Shown in pieces: positions 1-9,088 of a stretch of 64,000 nt of DNA. The DNA is from Bog-159 sp963843255. GTDB taxonomy: Bacteria > Acidobacteriota > Terriglobia > Bryobacterales > Bryobacteraceae. The notes under the pieces are model-generated. The model ran no database searches. It saw only the letters and a list, made by a program, of their open reading frames with translations, and was not told the DNA's origin. The stretch is from assembly GCA_963843255.1 (NCBI GenBank), contig CAWJJQ010000010.1:124001-188000 (forward strand), written 5' to 3'. The first letter of the stretch is position 1; each line of letters opens with the position of its first letter. The position numbers and the translations under genes were made by a program.

Positions 1-1169
1 GGCAGCAGCGCCTCGAACAGCCGGCGCGTCTCGTAAGCGATGTACGCCAGCGTGCCGATGGTCGCCGGCGATGCCTTCAGCCGCCACACGTCCGCCTGCG
101 CCGCCGCGGTAGCCGCCATCTTGTAGCCATAGAAATTCGGATCGTCCGGCGCGCTGGCCAGCTTGCTCTCTTCCTCGCTGCGGATCCGGTCGCCCGTCTG
201 GTAGATCAGGTCTTGCGGCTTCAGCCATACCGACAGCCGGTCCGGCGCGCGCAACGCCGGCGCCGCCGGATACCGGTAATCCTCCACCAGGTCGTGAAAC
301 TCCGAAGGCTCCTGCTGGTGCATCTGCAGCAACTGTTCGGCGCGCATCACCCGGAACCAGTAGGTGGGCGAATAGTCGCGATCCATCTGGGCGTGAATGG
401 CGCCGCACAGGTCGCGGTTCCAGACCGGGCTGCATCCGAAGAAAACTTGCGCCACGCTCGGCAGCGGATCGTTCTCGCCGTGCGCGCTCCGGGCCATCGA
501 CATGAAATCGGCCACGCACCCTTCGCCGCAGTGATACGCCCAGATCGCCCAATCGCGTCCGCCGTAGCGCCGCTCCAGACCGGCCAGGTACGTGGCGGCC
601 GCGTGTATCGCCTTGTCCGGGTTCAGCCGTTCGTCGCGCGCCAGTACGGTATATGTTTCCTTGTGCTTCACCGTGCGGTACACCAGCTTGCCGTGTTTAT
701 TGCGCTCCGCCACCTTCGTCTTGGTCACGCGCCGTCGCGTCGCGTACGCGATACGCAGCCCCATACGCTTCCCGGTAGCTTCCGAAATCTGCATGATGCC
801 GCGCGGACCGGCGGGGCTGGCCGCATTCGCCATCCCCCAGCTCTCCAGGTACGAGATGGCTTCCAGCACCGTCGCCGGAAATCCGCTCTTGTGCTCCGCA
901 TCGCGAAACAGCCGCTGCAGGCTCGAACTGTGGATGCGGTCCGCCCCCTGCGCCGCCTGCGGTTCGCGCATAATGCTGAAGGTTTGCGATTGAATCATGG
1001 CCTCCGTACGCAGGGCCAGATTCTCGTCCGTCAATTCCTGGCGGCTCACGCCTATGCCAGGCAATTGGTGCGAGGGAATGAAATACGTGGATTCAGCCGG
1101 CCGTACGGGCTGGGAGAGAACCAAAGCCACGGCCAGCACGGCCACGCTGTGTTTCCAGGCGGCGAGCAA
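1..1169 (-). CDS. Lytic transglycosylase, SLT domain (3' end outside window)
   Basis: Probable secreted murein lytic transglycosylase that cleaves the MurNAc-GlcNAc bond of peptidoglycan. Reading leftwards from 1169, the protein opens with a hydrophobic signal-like stretch (AAWKHSVAVLAVALVLSQP) and then has an SLT-type core: a glutamate in AISYLESWG as the likely catalytic acid, followed by ASPAGPRGIMQI, the usual SLT motif, and later AIWAYHCGEG. I chose a TTG start at 1169 because it directly precedes the signal peptide and lies about 11 bases behind a GGAGG; the ATG at 1176 is in another frame and stops early. The C-terminus runs off the left edge. It lies 19 bp downstream of the porin gene on the same strand, so the two may be cotranscribed. 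Confidence 0.8.
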   Translation of the reverse strand, partial: MLAAWKHSVAVLAVALVLSQPVRPAESTYFIPSHQLPGIGVSRQELTDENLALRTEAMIQSQTFSIMREPQAAQGADRIHSSSLQRLFRDAEHKSGFPATVLEAISYLESWGMANAASPAGPRGIMQISEATGKRMGLRIAYATRRRVTKTKVAERNKHGKLVYRTVKHKETYTVLARDERLNPDKAIHAAATYLAGLERRYGGRDWAIWAYHCGEGCVADFMSMARSAHGENDPLPSVAQVFFGCSPVWNRDLCGAIHAQMDRDYSPTYWFRVMRAEQLLQMHQQEPSEFHDLVEDYRYPAAPALRAPDRLSVWLKPQDLIYQTGDRIRSEEESKLASAPDDPNFYGYKMAATAAAQADVWRLKASPATIGTLAYIAYETRRLFEALL

Positions 1170-1188
1170 CTTCCATTATCCCTCCGTT

Positions 1189-2550
1189 CTACTTTGCCGC
1201 GAGCGGTTTTAAACCGAATTCCATGTGCAGCCGCACGCTTTCGATCCACACCGGCCCGCGATCGTGGTTGAAGGCCGGGTTATTGTCGTGCTGCAAATCG
1301 AAGGTTGCAAAAAAGCCGCCGAACAGCCGCGCGCTGTAATAGCTTTCCCACACATACTCCGGCGCATAATTCAGCCGTCCGTCGCCAATCAGGAAATCCA
1401 GCCCGCCGCGCGCCAGGTAAACCGCGTGTACGCCCGAAACGCCGCTCGCCGTAAACGACGTGCCGGCCACGTCGTCCTTGCGTTTCCATCGCGTGCCCTT
1501 CACCGATACGCCCGCGCTAACCAGCCGGTCGATCGCCGTAAACGCGTAGTCCTGCGTCTTGCCGTCGTTCCATCCCAGGCGCACGAATGCGCCCACATCG
1601 TGCGCGATCTCCTGCTCCATGTTGACGCCGGTGCCGTATTTCAGCGTGCCGAAACGCTTCACCGCATCCACGTTGGGAGTCGTGCCGGTCTGCTCGCCCA
1701 GTTTGATGGCGTCCGCATAGCTGCCCGAATGCGTGTGGTTCAGATACTCCAGCACCCGGATCGCCCCGGGATGCTTGCCCAGCGCATACCGCCGCTCCTG
1801 CTCGAAAACGTCGCCGCGATCCACAAACAGGCGCCGGTCGAAGCGGCCGCCATTGGCCACCGTGGGTTCCGCCGCGCTGGCATAACGGAACGACCAGTTG
1901 CGGGTGTGGAATTCGTGAACCCAGCCCCAGGTATAGCCGCGCGTGTCCGCCGGATAGTCCCAGGCGCCGTTGTACATCACCGCCCAGGTCATGAACTGCG
2001 TGCGTGGATCGTGCGTGTAAGCGTTGTTATCGAAAAAATCGGTCAGCGAAAAACGCCCGGCCGTGATCGTATAACGGGTCATGGGACGGTCGCCGCCAAG
2101 CTGGTTCGCGTCGCTTTCCACGTGCTCCTTCTCCGTGCCGAAGCCGAAGTCGTAAGAAAGGTACAGCCGCGCGATATATGGCTTCGGTGTGGCGCTCGCC
2201 ACCCGCGGCAGTTCGCCGTTCGAAGGATTGGCCAGCCCGTTCACGCCGCTGAACCCGCGTCCGCCGGCAATCTCCGGATCGAACACCAGTTGCAAATGGG
2301 GCGCCAGCCGCATATCGAAAAACAAGGTGGTAGTCAGCGAAACGTCGTTCTCCCGGTAGTCCTGCAGGCTCAGCGGCCCCGTGTAAGGCGCGTTGAAGGT
2401 GCCATGCGTCTGCCCGATCGAGGTGGCCTGATAGTAAAAATTCCAATTCTCGGGCCGTGTTGTATCGGCCTGCGTTGTATCAGCCGTCTGGGCCGCCAAC
2501 CGGCAGCCGAAAGGCAAGATCAGAAATGCGAGTATGGCGCGCGCTTTCAT
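1189..2550 (-). CDS. OprB-type carbohydrate-selective porin
   Basis: Outer-membrane beta-barrel porin of 453 residues. It has an N-terminal signal peptide (MKARAILAFLILPFGCRLAAQ) and then alternating aromatic/polar segments throughout. Motifs such as ITAGRFSLTDFFDNN near the first third and the aromatic C-terminal end fit the OprB family, which imports sugars such as glucose. The protein is about the normal family length. It is followed at 1169 by the transglycosylase gene. The region upstream (2551-2741) separates it from the divergent cytochrome gene and would hold both promoters, but I see no convincing consensus there. Substrate is not deducible. Confidence 0.8.
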   Translation of the reverse strand: MKARAILAFLILPFGCRLAAQTADTTQADTTRPENWNFYYQATSIGQTHGTFNAPYTGPLSLQDYRENDVSLTTTLFFDMRLAPHLQLVFDPEIAGGRGFSGVNGLANPSNGELPRVASATPKPYIARLYLSYDFGFGTEKEHVESDANQLGGDRPMTRYTITAGRFSLTDFFDNNAYTHDPRTQFMTWAVMYNGAWDYPADTRGYTWGWVHEFHTRNWSFRYASAAEPTVANGGRFDRRLFVDRGDVFEQERRYALGKHPGAIRVLEYLNHTHSGSYADAIKLGEQTGTTPNVDAVKRFGTLKYGTGVNMEQEIAHDVGAFVRLGWNDGKTQDYAFTAIDRLVSAGVSVKGTRWKRKDDVAGTSFTASGVSGVHAVYLARGGLDFLIGDGRLNYAPEYVWESYYSARLFGGFFATFDLQHDNNPAFNHDRGPVWIESVRLHMEFGLKPLAAK

Positions 2551-2741
2551 GACGACGGACCTGATTCCCTTTCATATCGAAAGGACCGCTAAGTTGAGAG
2601 GCGCGCGAAGCGCGGAGGGAGCAAGGAAACTCATCCCCTGACTCCCCTCCCAACTTAACCCGTGCGCCCCAGTCAGTCAACAAAAAACTCATAAAGACTC
2701 TGTCTTGAATTCGTAAGATTCGGGAGTGGTAATCTCTAAAG

Positions 2742-3839
2742 ATGCGTCTGAAATTCCGATCCTTCTCTTCCGCCTCGTTGGCGGCTTGCGCTTTTGCTGT
2801 CTGCGCAGCCTACGCCCAACCTGCCCCTGCCGGCAAGACCGCGGAACAGCAATTCAAAAACATCCAGGCCCTGCAAGGCACGCCCGCCGATCAGTTGTTC
2901 CCCGCCATGCAGTTTATCTCCGCCTCACTCGGCGTGGAATGCGACTTCTGTCATGTGCAGGGCAAATTTGATGCCGACGACAAGCCCGCCAAAAAGACCG
3001 CGCGCAAGATGATCGCCATGACGCTGGCGATTAATAAGGACAGCTTCAACAGCCGTAAAGAGGTCACCTGCTATTCCTGCCATCGCGGCAATAACGACCC
3101 CGTCGGAACGCCCCCCGTGCTCACCACTGACGCCGAGCCGGAACACCCCAAGGAAGCTCCCGCCGCGGCATCCGGAACCGCGCCCACCGCCGATCAGCTC
3201 ATCGAAAAATACCTGGCGGCGGTCGGCGGCGCCGATGCGCTGCACAAAGTCTCCACCCGGGTCGAGAAGGGCAATATCACCTTCAGCGGCCACGAGACCC
3301 CCATCGAAGTCTTCGCCAAAGCCCCGGATAAGCGCATGTCCATCACCCATTCGTCGAACGGCGCCAGCATCACCGCATTCGACGGTCAGGGCGGCTGGCT
3401 GGGCAATACCGGACGGCCGGCGCGGGATATGCAAGGTCAGGAAGTGGATGCCGCCCGCCTCGACGCGGATTTCTACCTGCCCACGCACTTGAAAGAGATT
3501 TTCACCGGCTTCCGAGTAGGCCGTCCCGACAAAATTGACGACCGTCCCGTCTATCCCCTGTTCTGCATGCGGCAAGGCCAGCCGCCCGTGAGGCTATACT
3601 TCGACCAGGCATCCGGCCTGCTGGTCCGCCAGGTGCGCTACACCGACACGCCCGTGGGCCGCAATCCCACCCAGATCGACTACGCCGACTACCGGGAAGT
3701 CGATGGCATCAAAGTCCCCTTCCGCTGGACCCTGGCGAGAGTGAACGGCCGCTTCACCATTCAGATCACGGAAGCCAAGCAGAACGTGCCCATCGAAGAC
3801 GGAAAATTCACCAAACCCGCAGCCCCGTCGACGAACTAA
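2742..3839 (+). CDS. Secreted c-type cytochrome with LolA-like C-terminal domain
   Basis: Protein of 365 residues with a signal peptide (SASLAACAFAVCAAYAQPA). Residues 40-125 form a two-heme cytochrome module with CXXCH motifs CDFCH and CYSCH, of the photosynthetic-reaction-centre cytochrome type that is common in non-phototrophic Acidobacteria. After a Pro/Ala linker, the second half (ADQLIEKYLAAVGGADAL onwards) resembles the acidobacterial outer-membrane lipoprotein-sorting-like domain. It probably acts in periplasmic electron transfer; the donor and acceptor are unknown. Transcribed divergently from the porin. A twin hairpin begins 13 bp behind the stop codon. Confidence 0.75.
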   Translation: MRLKFRSFSSASLAACAFAVCAAYAQPAPAGKTAEQQFKNIQALQGTPADQLFPAMQFISASLGVECDFCHVQGKFDADDKPAKKTARKMIAMTLAINKDSFNSRKEVTCYSCHRGNNDPVGTPPVLTTDAEPEHPKEAPAAASGTAPTADQLIEKYLAAVGGADALHKVSTRVEKGNITFSGHETPIEVFAKAPDKRMSITHSSNGASITAFDGQGGWLGNTGRPARDMQGQEVDAARLDADFYLPTHLKEIFTGFRVGRPDKIDDRPVYPLFCMRQGQPPVRLYFDQASGLLVRQVRYTDTPVGRNPTQIDYADYREVDGIKVPFRWTLARVNGRFTIQITEAKQNVPIEDGKFTKPAAPSTN

Positions 3840-3852
3840 ACAGGGACCGTGC

Positions 3853-3889
3853 GGCAGGCAGTCTGCCGGCGGCGGTCTCTCCGGCCGCC
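3853..3889. repeat. Twin-hairpin element, copy 1
   Basis: Two adjacent hairpins, GGCAG/CTGCC then GGCGG/CCGCC, lie 13 bp behind the cytochrome stop. Related twin hairpins lie at 9019-9056 and 18510-18544, also just behind stop codons. It may work as a transcript end or mRNA stabiliser. No T-run follows this copy. Confidence 0.6.
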
Positions 3890-3902
3890 ATCTTACTTGC
3901 TC

Positions 3903-4195
3903 AAAAGCGCAAAGGGGCGCGGGTCCGCGCCGCCAGGAAAGGATAGGAACTCGCGAGGTAATGGCGGCGCGGCCGCGGCCCCGTTTTGCGCGGTTCCTTA
4001 GAAGCGCAAAGGGGCGCGTATCCCGCGCCGCCATTTAGGATAGGAACTCCGCAGTTTACAGCGGCGCGGGGCGCCCCGTTTTGCGCGAGTTCCTTAGAAG
4101 CGCAAAGGGGCGCGTATCCCGCGCCGCCATTTAGGATAGGAACTCCGCAGTTTACAGCGGCGCGGGGCGCCCCGTTTTGCGCGAGTTCCTTAGAA
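3903..4195. repeat. Tandem array of 96-bp palindromic repeat (three units)
   Basis: This gene-free stretch between 3840 and 4234 holds three head-to-tail units: 3903-3999 (97 bp, variant A), 4000-4095 and 4096-4191 (96 bp each, variant B, identical to each other by eye), then a few bases of a fourth. Each unit begins AGAAGCGCAAAGGGGCGCG and ends in CCCCGTTTTGCGC plus TTCCTT. The outer arms GCGCAAAGGGGC and GCCCCGTTTTGCGC, and the inner arms CGCGCCGCC and GGCGGCGCG, make a long imperfect palindrome. The same family returns at 16256 and 53241-53617. Frames across it stay open on both strands because the period is 32 codons; I do not consider these genes. Confidence 0.85.
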
Positions 4196-4234
4196 GCGGT
4201 CGGTCCCAACCGAAAAAGCGGGGGAGAGCCCGGG

Positions 4235-5629
4235 CTAACGAGGTTGGCTACGGGCCGCGTGCCGGGCTACTTTGATCACCTCGCCATAACCCTCTTTATC
4301 AAACGGCGGACACCCGGTGGGAAATTGTCCCAACGGGTGATTCTTCTGCCGCATTAAATAAGTGCAGTAAGTCAGTGTCTTGCAGCAGCGGCGTTCATCG
4401 ATCTCGCCCTTGTCCAGCGCGTCGCGCGCAAAATCCGGGTATGCCAGCGCGCCCCGTCCCACCCCCAAGAACCGCACCGCACCCGCCGCGATATTGTGCG
4501 CCCCGGCATTGATCGCGTACTTCTGCAGCCAGCTATATCCAGTCCCCACCACCGGCAGATCGGGAAACGCCCGCTGCAGCTCCGCCGCGATGCGAAAATG
4601 CCGGTCCACCCCCGCCAGCGGATGCTCGGGCTGTTCGTAGTTGCCGTCATCCGGTTTCTCAAACGGACGCCCGATGTGTGGATTGTAATAAGGCGAGCCC
4701 AGCGAAACATTCAGCAGTTCCACACCCCATTCGCGGAACCAGCCGATCGCCTGTTTCACTTCGCTCAAGTCCTCGCGCAGCGGGTCGGCGGCGCTTACGC
4801 CCCAGCCATAAGGATAGGGCGTCTCAAAACGGCACGGCACGCCGAGACCGGTCGCAGGATCGCGATCGTACGGTACGCCGTCGAAGGCGTTCATCCGCAT
4901 GGCAATCATCAGCCGCCGGCCGTATGCCGCGCGGATCTTGCCGATCACATTACGGATCAACCGCACGCGGTTTTCAAGCGGCCCGCCGTACCGCCCCGGC
5001 CTGGACTTCGCGCCCAATAGCTCGCTGATCAGGTACCCGTGCACCGCCTTGATATCGACCGCCTGAAATCCGGCATCCAGCGCCAGGCCCGCCGCGCGGA
5101 CGTAGTCGTCTTCGAGCCGCTCCAGTTCGTCGTCGCCGATCACCGGATAATCCGCGGGCGTGCCCGTCTTCCGGTCGATGTACGGGTTGTGATACGCGAT
5201 GATGCGCCGCGGCACGCTATAACGGCCCGAGTGCGTAAGCTGTATGGGCGCCAGGGCATCGCCCAACAACTCGCGCAGCCGGGCGAACTGCGAAACATTC
5301 TGCGGGGTGATCCATAGCTGGCGGGTATTGGCCCGCCCGTCTCCCCGCACGGCGGTGGCCTCGAACCAGATGAGCCCGGCCCCGCCCCGCGCGAAGCGCT
5401 GGTAGCGGCGGAACGTCAGTTCGCCGGGGCTGCCGTCCAAACCGCCATCGCACCCTTCCATGGGTTGAATGGCAATGGAGTTTCCCACGGTGAACGACCC
5501 CACCCGCACCGGCCGCCCGAGCACGCGGCGCACATCGTCCGAATCCCCCGTGAACCCGACGTGATCCGCGCCACTCTCCTCCGCCGCGCGCGCCAGTTCT
5601 TCCAGCGTTTTATAGACGAAGTGCCTCAT
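4235..5629 (-). CDS. NADH:flavin oxidoreductase, old yellow enzyme family
   Basis: TIM-barrel FMN oxidoreductase of 464 residues. Visible family motifs are GLIWFEATAV, QLTHSGRYS (flavin/substrate His region), HGYLISELL with the downstream SRPGRYGGPLENRVRL block, and AAGAVRFLGVGRGALAYPDF near the phosphate-binding end. The C-terminal part has a cysteine cluster (RRCCKTLTYCTYL and FPTGCPP) like that of 2,4-dienoyl-CoA reductase relatives that bind a 4Fe-4S cluster, but no second NAD domain. The start at 5629 overlaps the stop of the upstream MFS gene (ATGA), so the two are translationally coupled; the natural role is probably reduction of a compound imported by that carrier. Substrate unknown. 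Confidence 0.8.
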   Translation of the reverse strand: MRHFVYKTLEELARAAEESGADHVGFTGDSDDVRRVLGRPVRVGSFTVGNSIAIQPMEGCDGGLDGSPGELTFRRYQRFARGGAGLIWFEATAVRGDGRANTRQLWITPQNVSQFARLRELLGDALAPIQLTHSGRYSVPRRIIAYHNPYIDRKTGTPADYPVIGDDELERLEDDYVRAAGLALDAGFQAVDIKAVHGYLISELLGAKSRPGRYGGPLENRVRLIRNVIGKIRAAYGRRLMIAMRMNAFDGVPYDRDPATGLGVPCRFETPYPYGWGVSAADPLREDLSEVKQAIGWFREWGVELLNVSLGSPYYNPHIGRPFEKPDDGNYEQPEHPLAGVDRHFRIAAELQRAFPDLPVVGTGYSWLQKYAINAGAHNIAAGAVRFLGVGRGALAYPDFARDALDKGEIDERRCCKTLTYCTYLMRQKNHPLGQFPTGCPPFDKEGYGEVIKVARHAARSQPR

Positions 5630-6855
5630 GCGACTTCGCGGCGCGGCAACATCAGGATGGCCAATGCGCCGATCACCGACACGGCAAACACCGCTCCCAT
5701 CGCGATCCCGTACGTGCCGTAGTGTTCGCGCAGAATCGAAACAAAATAAGGAAACCACGTTTGGCCGATGGTGTTCACCGGCAAAATAATGGCCATGGCC
5801 CGCGCCAGCGAGTTGACCCCGAACTGTTCGGCCGCCATCAGCGGGATCAGCATATAGTCCGCGCCCATGCCGAACCCGAACAGGACCGCAAAGAAGATCG
5901 GCGACCGCGCCGGGCTGACCGTGAGCAGCATGGGAATCGTGGCCGCCACCAGAAAGTAGGTAGCCGTCATCACCCATTTTTTCGAAAAGCGATCCGCCAG
6001 GCCCCCGATAGCCAGCCGCCCGGCGATGCTGGTGGCCAGAATCGTCATGGATGCCACCCGCCACGTGGCATTCAGCAGCGTGATCCCTTCCTTGGTGCGG
6101 TCCGTGAAACCCTGATCCAGGAAGACGAACTTCATATGAAAATTGACCGCGCCAATCGCTCCAATCGAGCAGAAGCTGCCGATCAGCAGGAGCCAGAACG
6201 AATAGCGCCGCAGCAGATAGCCGAAGCTGAAACTCTGCGCCTGGTTCTCGGCGGGCGGCTGGCTATCGCCGTCGGGATAGAGTCCGCGATCCGCCGCCCG
6301 GTCGCGTAAGACCAGTATGGCCAGCGGCCATGCCAGGAACATCAGCCCTCCCCACACGATCAGCGCCGTGTGGAAGCTGGTCCCTTCCGTCAGCGGCTTG
6401 ACGATGTAGGAGCCCAAAAATCCGACCAGCCCCACGCCGACGTATAGGATACCCATGGCTTTCCCGCGATTCCGGCGGAACCAGTGCGAAATGATGAGCT
6501 GGTGCGGAATCGGCCCGGACAGAATATAGCCCACCGTGTACAGGAACCACAGCGCGTAATAAACCCATAGGGCGCCGTGCATGGTTCCGAAACCCAGAAA
6601 CGCCGCGCAGGTGAGCGCCGTGCCCACCAGGATGAGCTTCCGCGGGCTGTAACGCGGCACCAGCACCGGCCCGATCCATAGCGTCAGCAATGCCGCCAGG
6701 GGGAAGCCGAAGGTGATTTGCCCCTTCGTCCAATGGAACTCCCGCTGGAAGTAGTCGTAGAAGAACGGCATGTTGTAGTAGGGCAGCCCCACCGCGATTC
6801 CGAAGGTCAGGAACGCGGCCAGAGTCACCCACCATCCGTAGAATGTTTTGCGCAT
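5626..6855 (-). CDS. MFS transporter, oxalate/formate-antiporter-like
   Basis: 409-residue integral membrane protein with about twelve hydrophobic segments, starting MRKTFYGWWVTLAAF, a beginning typical of the monocarboxylate/oxalate:formate branch of the major facilitator superfamily. A conserved HWFRRNRGKAMG loop follows TM4. It precedes, and overlaps by four bases, the flavin oxidoreductase gene, which suggests that both serve uptake and reduction of one organic acid or enone. No regulator is adjacent. Substrate is inferred only at the family level. Confidence 0.8.
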   Translation of the reverse strand: MRKTFYGWWVTLAAFLTFGIAVGLPYYNMPFFYDYFQREFHWTKGQITFGFPLAALLTLWIGPVLVPRYSPRKLILVGTALTCAAFLGFGTMHGALWVYYALWFLYTVGYILSGPIPHQLIISHWFRRNRGKAMGILYVGVGLVGFLGSYIVKPLTEGTSFHTALIVWGGLMFLAWPLAILVLRDRAADRGLYPDGDSQPPAENQAQSFSFGYLLRRYSFWLLLIGSFCSIGAIGAVNFHMKFVFLDQGFTDRTKEGITLLNATWRVASMTILATSIAGRLAIGGLADRFSKKWVMTATYFLVAATIPMLLTVSPARSPIFFAVLFGFGMGADYMLIPLMAAEQFGVNSLARAMAIILPVNTIGQTWFPYFVSILREHYGTYGIAMGAVFAVSVIGALAILMLPRREVA

Positions 6856-6999
6856 CGCGGGAAGGATTCAGTATCGCACGCCCAGCCGCCGGCATTTCAC
6901 CGCATTTTTTGAGCTTTTCGCACCTGATTGACCTTTTCTTTAGGCGTGCCTGGTCCTATAATCATATTGCAGTGATCTACTGATCTAAAGGAGGTTCCC

Positions 7000-7905
7000 A
7001 TGCTCGCAATGGTGAGCTTCGCCCTTCTCTTCGCCCCCGTGGTCGTCTCGACGGCCAATCTGGAGACCTCGTTCCAAAAACTGAAAGATGCCACGGCGGA
7101 AAAAGACGTCGCCCAGGTGAAGCTTCTGGCGGCTCAAACGAGCGCGCTGGCGCGTGAAGTCCTGTCGTCCCCGGCCCCGTCGGACGATGACGAAAAACAA
7201 GCTTGGACCAGTCACGTGGCTTTTGCCCGTGACGTCGAACTGTACACAGAGTACTCTCTTTATGCCACCGCGGTCGGAGCAAAACCCGAGATCACGGTAG
7301 ATCTGCTGGCTACACTCGAGCAGCAGAACCCCAAAAGCAAATATCTGGCGGACGCTTATGGCCTTTATTTTTACGCCTTGCGCCAGACCGGAGCAGCCGC
7401 CAAAATCCCGTCCATCGCCGATAAGGCCGTCGAAAACTTTCCGGAGAACGACGATGCGCTGGCCGTGCTGACCGAATCCGCATACAGCCGCAAACAGGCC
7501 GACCGCGCCCTGGGCTATGCCAAGCGCCTGACTGTGGCGGTGAACAAGCGCACCCGTCCGGAAGGCATGTCCGCTGCGGACTGGGAGCGCAAGCGCAACG
7601 CCGAACTGGGCGCCGGCTACTGGATCGCGGGAGTGGTCCAGGCGGAAAAGAACGCATATTTCGATGCGGATAAGGACCTGCGCGCGGCACTCCCCTTCGT
7701 GGCGGGAAACGAGGGGCGGAAAGCCACGGCGCTGTTCTATCTGGGCCTGGCCAACTATCAATTGGGCAAAATGACCATGAAGAAAGCACTCGTGCTGGAA
7801 GCCATGAAGTTCAGCCAGGAGGCGGCCGCCATTCAGGGTCCGCTGGCCCAGCAGGCATGGCACAATGCCATGGTCATGAAGGACGAAGCCGCCAAAATGC
7901 GGTAG
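7000..7905 (+). CDS. Conserved secreted helical-repeat (TPR-like) protein
   Basis: 301 residues, unknown function. A short hydrophobic N-terminus (MLAMVSFALLFAPVVVSTA) may be a signal peptide. The rest is alpha-helical with TPR-like pairs (SKYLADAYGLYFYALRQTG, ATALFYLGLANYQLGKM). The start has a perfect AAAGGAGG Shine-Dalgarno seven bases upstream, and a TATAAT hexamer lies at 6957-6962, so this gene probably starts its own transcript. YceI follows 60 bp downstream on the same strand. I do not recognise a precise family. Confidence 0.7.
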   Translation: MLAMVSFALLFAPVVVSTANLETSFQKLKDATAEKDVAQVKLLAAQTSALAREVLSSPAPSDDDEKQAWTSHVAFARDVELYTEYSLYATAVGAKPEITVDLLATLEQQNPKSKYLADAYGLYFYALRQTGAAAKIPSIADKAVENFPENDDALAVLTESAYSRKQADRALGYAKRLTVAVNKRTRPEGMSAADWERKRNAELGAGYWIAGVVQAEKNAYFDADKDLRAALPFVAGNEGRKATALFYLGLANYQLGKMTMKKALVLEAMKFSQEAAAIQGPLAQQAWHNAMVMKDEAAKMR

Positions 7906-7965
7906 CTCCTGTCCGCTGAAGCCTGAACGCAACTCTTGGCATCCATTACCAGGAGGAGATTATTA

Positions 7966-8526
7966 ATGAGTTCCACGTCCACTGCGACGCCCGCTGTCGC
8001 CACGTATATGATTGAACCGGCACATTCGAGCGCCCATTTCAAAGTCCGGCACCTGATGATCGCCAATGTCCGCGGCGAGTTCAGCAAGGTCAGCGGAACA
8101 ATAACCTTCGACCCGTCAAACCTGGCAGCCTCTGGGATGAAGGCCGAGATCGACGTCAATTCAATCAATACGCGCGAGCCCGACCGGGATAATCACCTGA
8201 AGAGCGCTGAGTTCCTGGATGCCGCGAATTACCCGGTCATGACATTCCAGTCGACCAAGGTTGAGGCGGATGGGCCCGAAGCTTATAAAGTGACCGGGAA
8301 TCTTACTATACGCGGTGTGACCAGGGAGGTAGTGCTCGATGTTACGGGTCCGACGCCCGAGATAAAGGATCCGTGGGGTTACACACGCCGCGGCGCCGAG
8401 GCGATTACCACCATCAGCCGCAAAAACTTTGGTTTGACCTATAACCCCATCCTGGAAACAGGCGGCGTGGCCGTTGGTGACGAGGTCCAGATTTCCCTGG
8501 AAGTGGAACTGGTCAAGACCGCCTGA
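7966..8526 (+). CDS. YceI-family lipid-binding-like protein
   Basis: 186-residue protein of the YceI family, a lipocalin-like barrel that binds isoprenoid-type lipids in the periplasm or cytoplasm. Signature features are YMIEPAHSSAHFKVRHLMIANVRGEF at residues about 11-35 (shown here only as the landmarks AHSSAHFKVRH and RGEF), HLKSAEFLDAANYPVMTF and the C-terminal EVQISLEVEL. The ATG at 7966 follows AGGAGGAG, so the longer in-frame start at 7936 is unlikely. No signal peptide is visible, so this copy may be cytoplasmic, as in many Acidobacteria. It lies 60 bp behind the TPR-like gene. Confidence 0.85.
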   Translation: MSSTSTATPAVATYMIEPAHSSAHFKVRHLMIANVRGEFSKVSGTITFDPSNLAASGMKAEIDVNSINTREPDRDNHLKSAEFLDAANYPVMTFQSTKVEADGPEAYKVTGNLTIRGVTREVVLDVTGPTPEIKDPWGYTRRGAEAITTISRKNFGLTYNPILETGGVAVGDEVQISLEVELVKTA

Positions 8527-8547
8527 TCGGGATCTGGGAACAGCCAG

Positions 8548-8937
8548 TTACGCGGCCGCGGCTTTAGCTGCACGCGCGGCCGCCCAACGCTTTTTGGTGG
8601 CTGCGATAATGGCCCTGCGCCCGGCAGCCGATAGCCTGCGCTTCGGCTTTCCGGCTGGAGCCGCGGCGGCCTGGCCCTTCCTCTTCCTGTAAGCCTCCCA
8701 CCTGGCTGTTTGTGCAGCCGCTATTCTGGCGCGCGCCGCGGCGCTTAGCCCATTTTTGGTTTCTCCCGCGTGATCCGTGACCACACCCGCACCCTTTGGG
8801 CGTCCTGGTCCGCGCTGGCCAAGTTGCGACTTAATCGCAGTTATTCTTTCGGACAGCTTTTCCAATTCCTTCTGGTATCCGGCGATAGCCATCTCCAGCG
8901 TGGCATCGTCTAGCTTATTCCGTACAATTCGGGGCAT
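8548..8937 (-). CDS. Small basic protein with AT-hook-like and repeated RARI/ARW motifs
   Basis: 129 residues, strongly basic. The N-terminal third is a predicted helix or coiled coil (MAIAGYQKELEKLSERIT). It is followed by GPGRPKG, an AT-hook-like element, and by two similar blocks, LSAAARARIAAAQTARWEA and LSAAGRRAIIAATKKRWAA. Such blocks are common in acidobacterial small proteins thought to bind nucleic acid, but this is not experimentally based here. I use the ATG at 8937; the frame extends further upstream without a good start. It faces YceI tail to tail. Confidence 0.6.
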   Translation of the reverse strand: MPRIVRNKLDDATLEMAIAGYQKELEKLSERITAIKSQLGQRGPGRPKGAGVVTDHAGETKNGLSAAARARIAAAQTARWEAYRKRKGQAAAAPAGKPKRRLSAAGRRAIIAATKKRWAAARAAKAAAA

Positions 8938-9018
8938 ACACTGACTTTTGGCGTCACCAGTGACAAGCAGGTTACGAACAGGCCATCGAAATATGGACTG
9001 AAAATCATACTGGGTGGG

Positions 9019-9056
9019 GCAGGCACTCTCTGCCTGCGGCGGACTCTCAGTCCGCC
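9019..9056. repeat. Twin-hairpin element, copy 2
   Basis: Two perfect hairpins side by side, GCAGGC/GCCTGC and GGCGGAC/GTCCGCC, with short CT-rich loops. It lies 33 bp behind the stop of the leftward S4-domain gene. Same family as 3853-3889 and 18510-18544. Confidence 0.65.
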
Positions 9057-9088
9057 ATCTTGCTGGCTCGAAGCGGTCGAGCGCCCCG

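Noticed and set aside
3903..4195. CRISPR-like array of three repeats
   Set aside because: Units abut without spacers and are palindromic 96-mers; not a CRISPR.
3986..4357. Repeat-encoded protein of 123 codons
   Set aside because: Open only because the 96-bp period is a multiple of three; no start signal and no homology.
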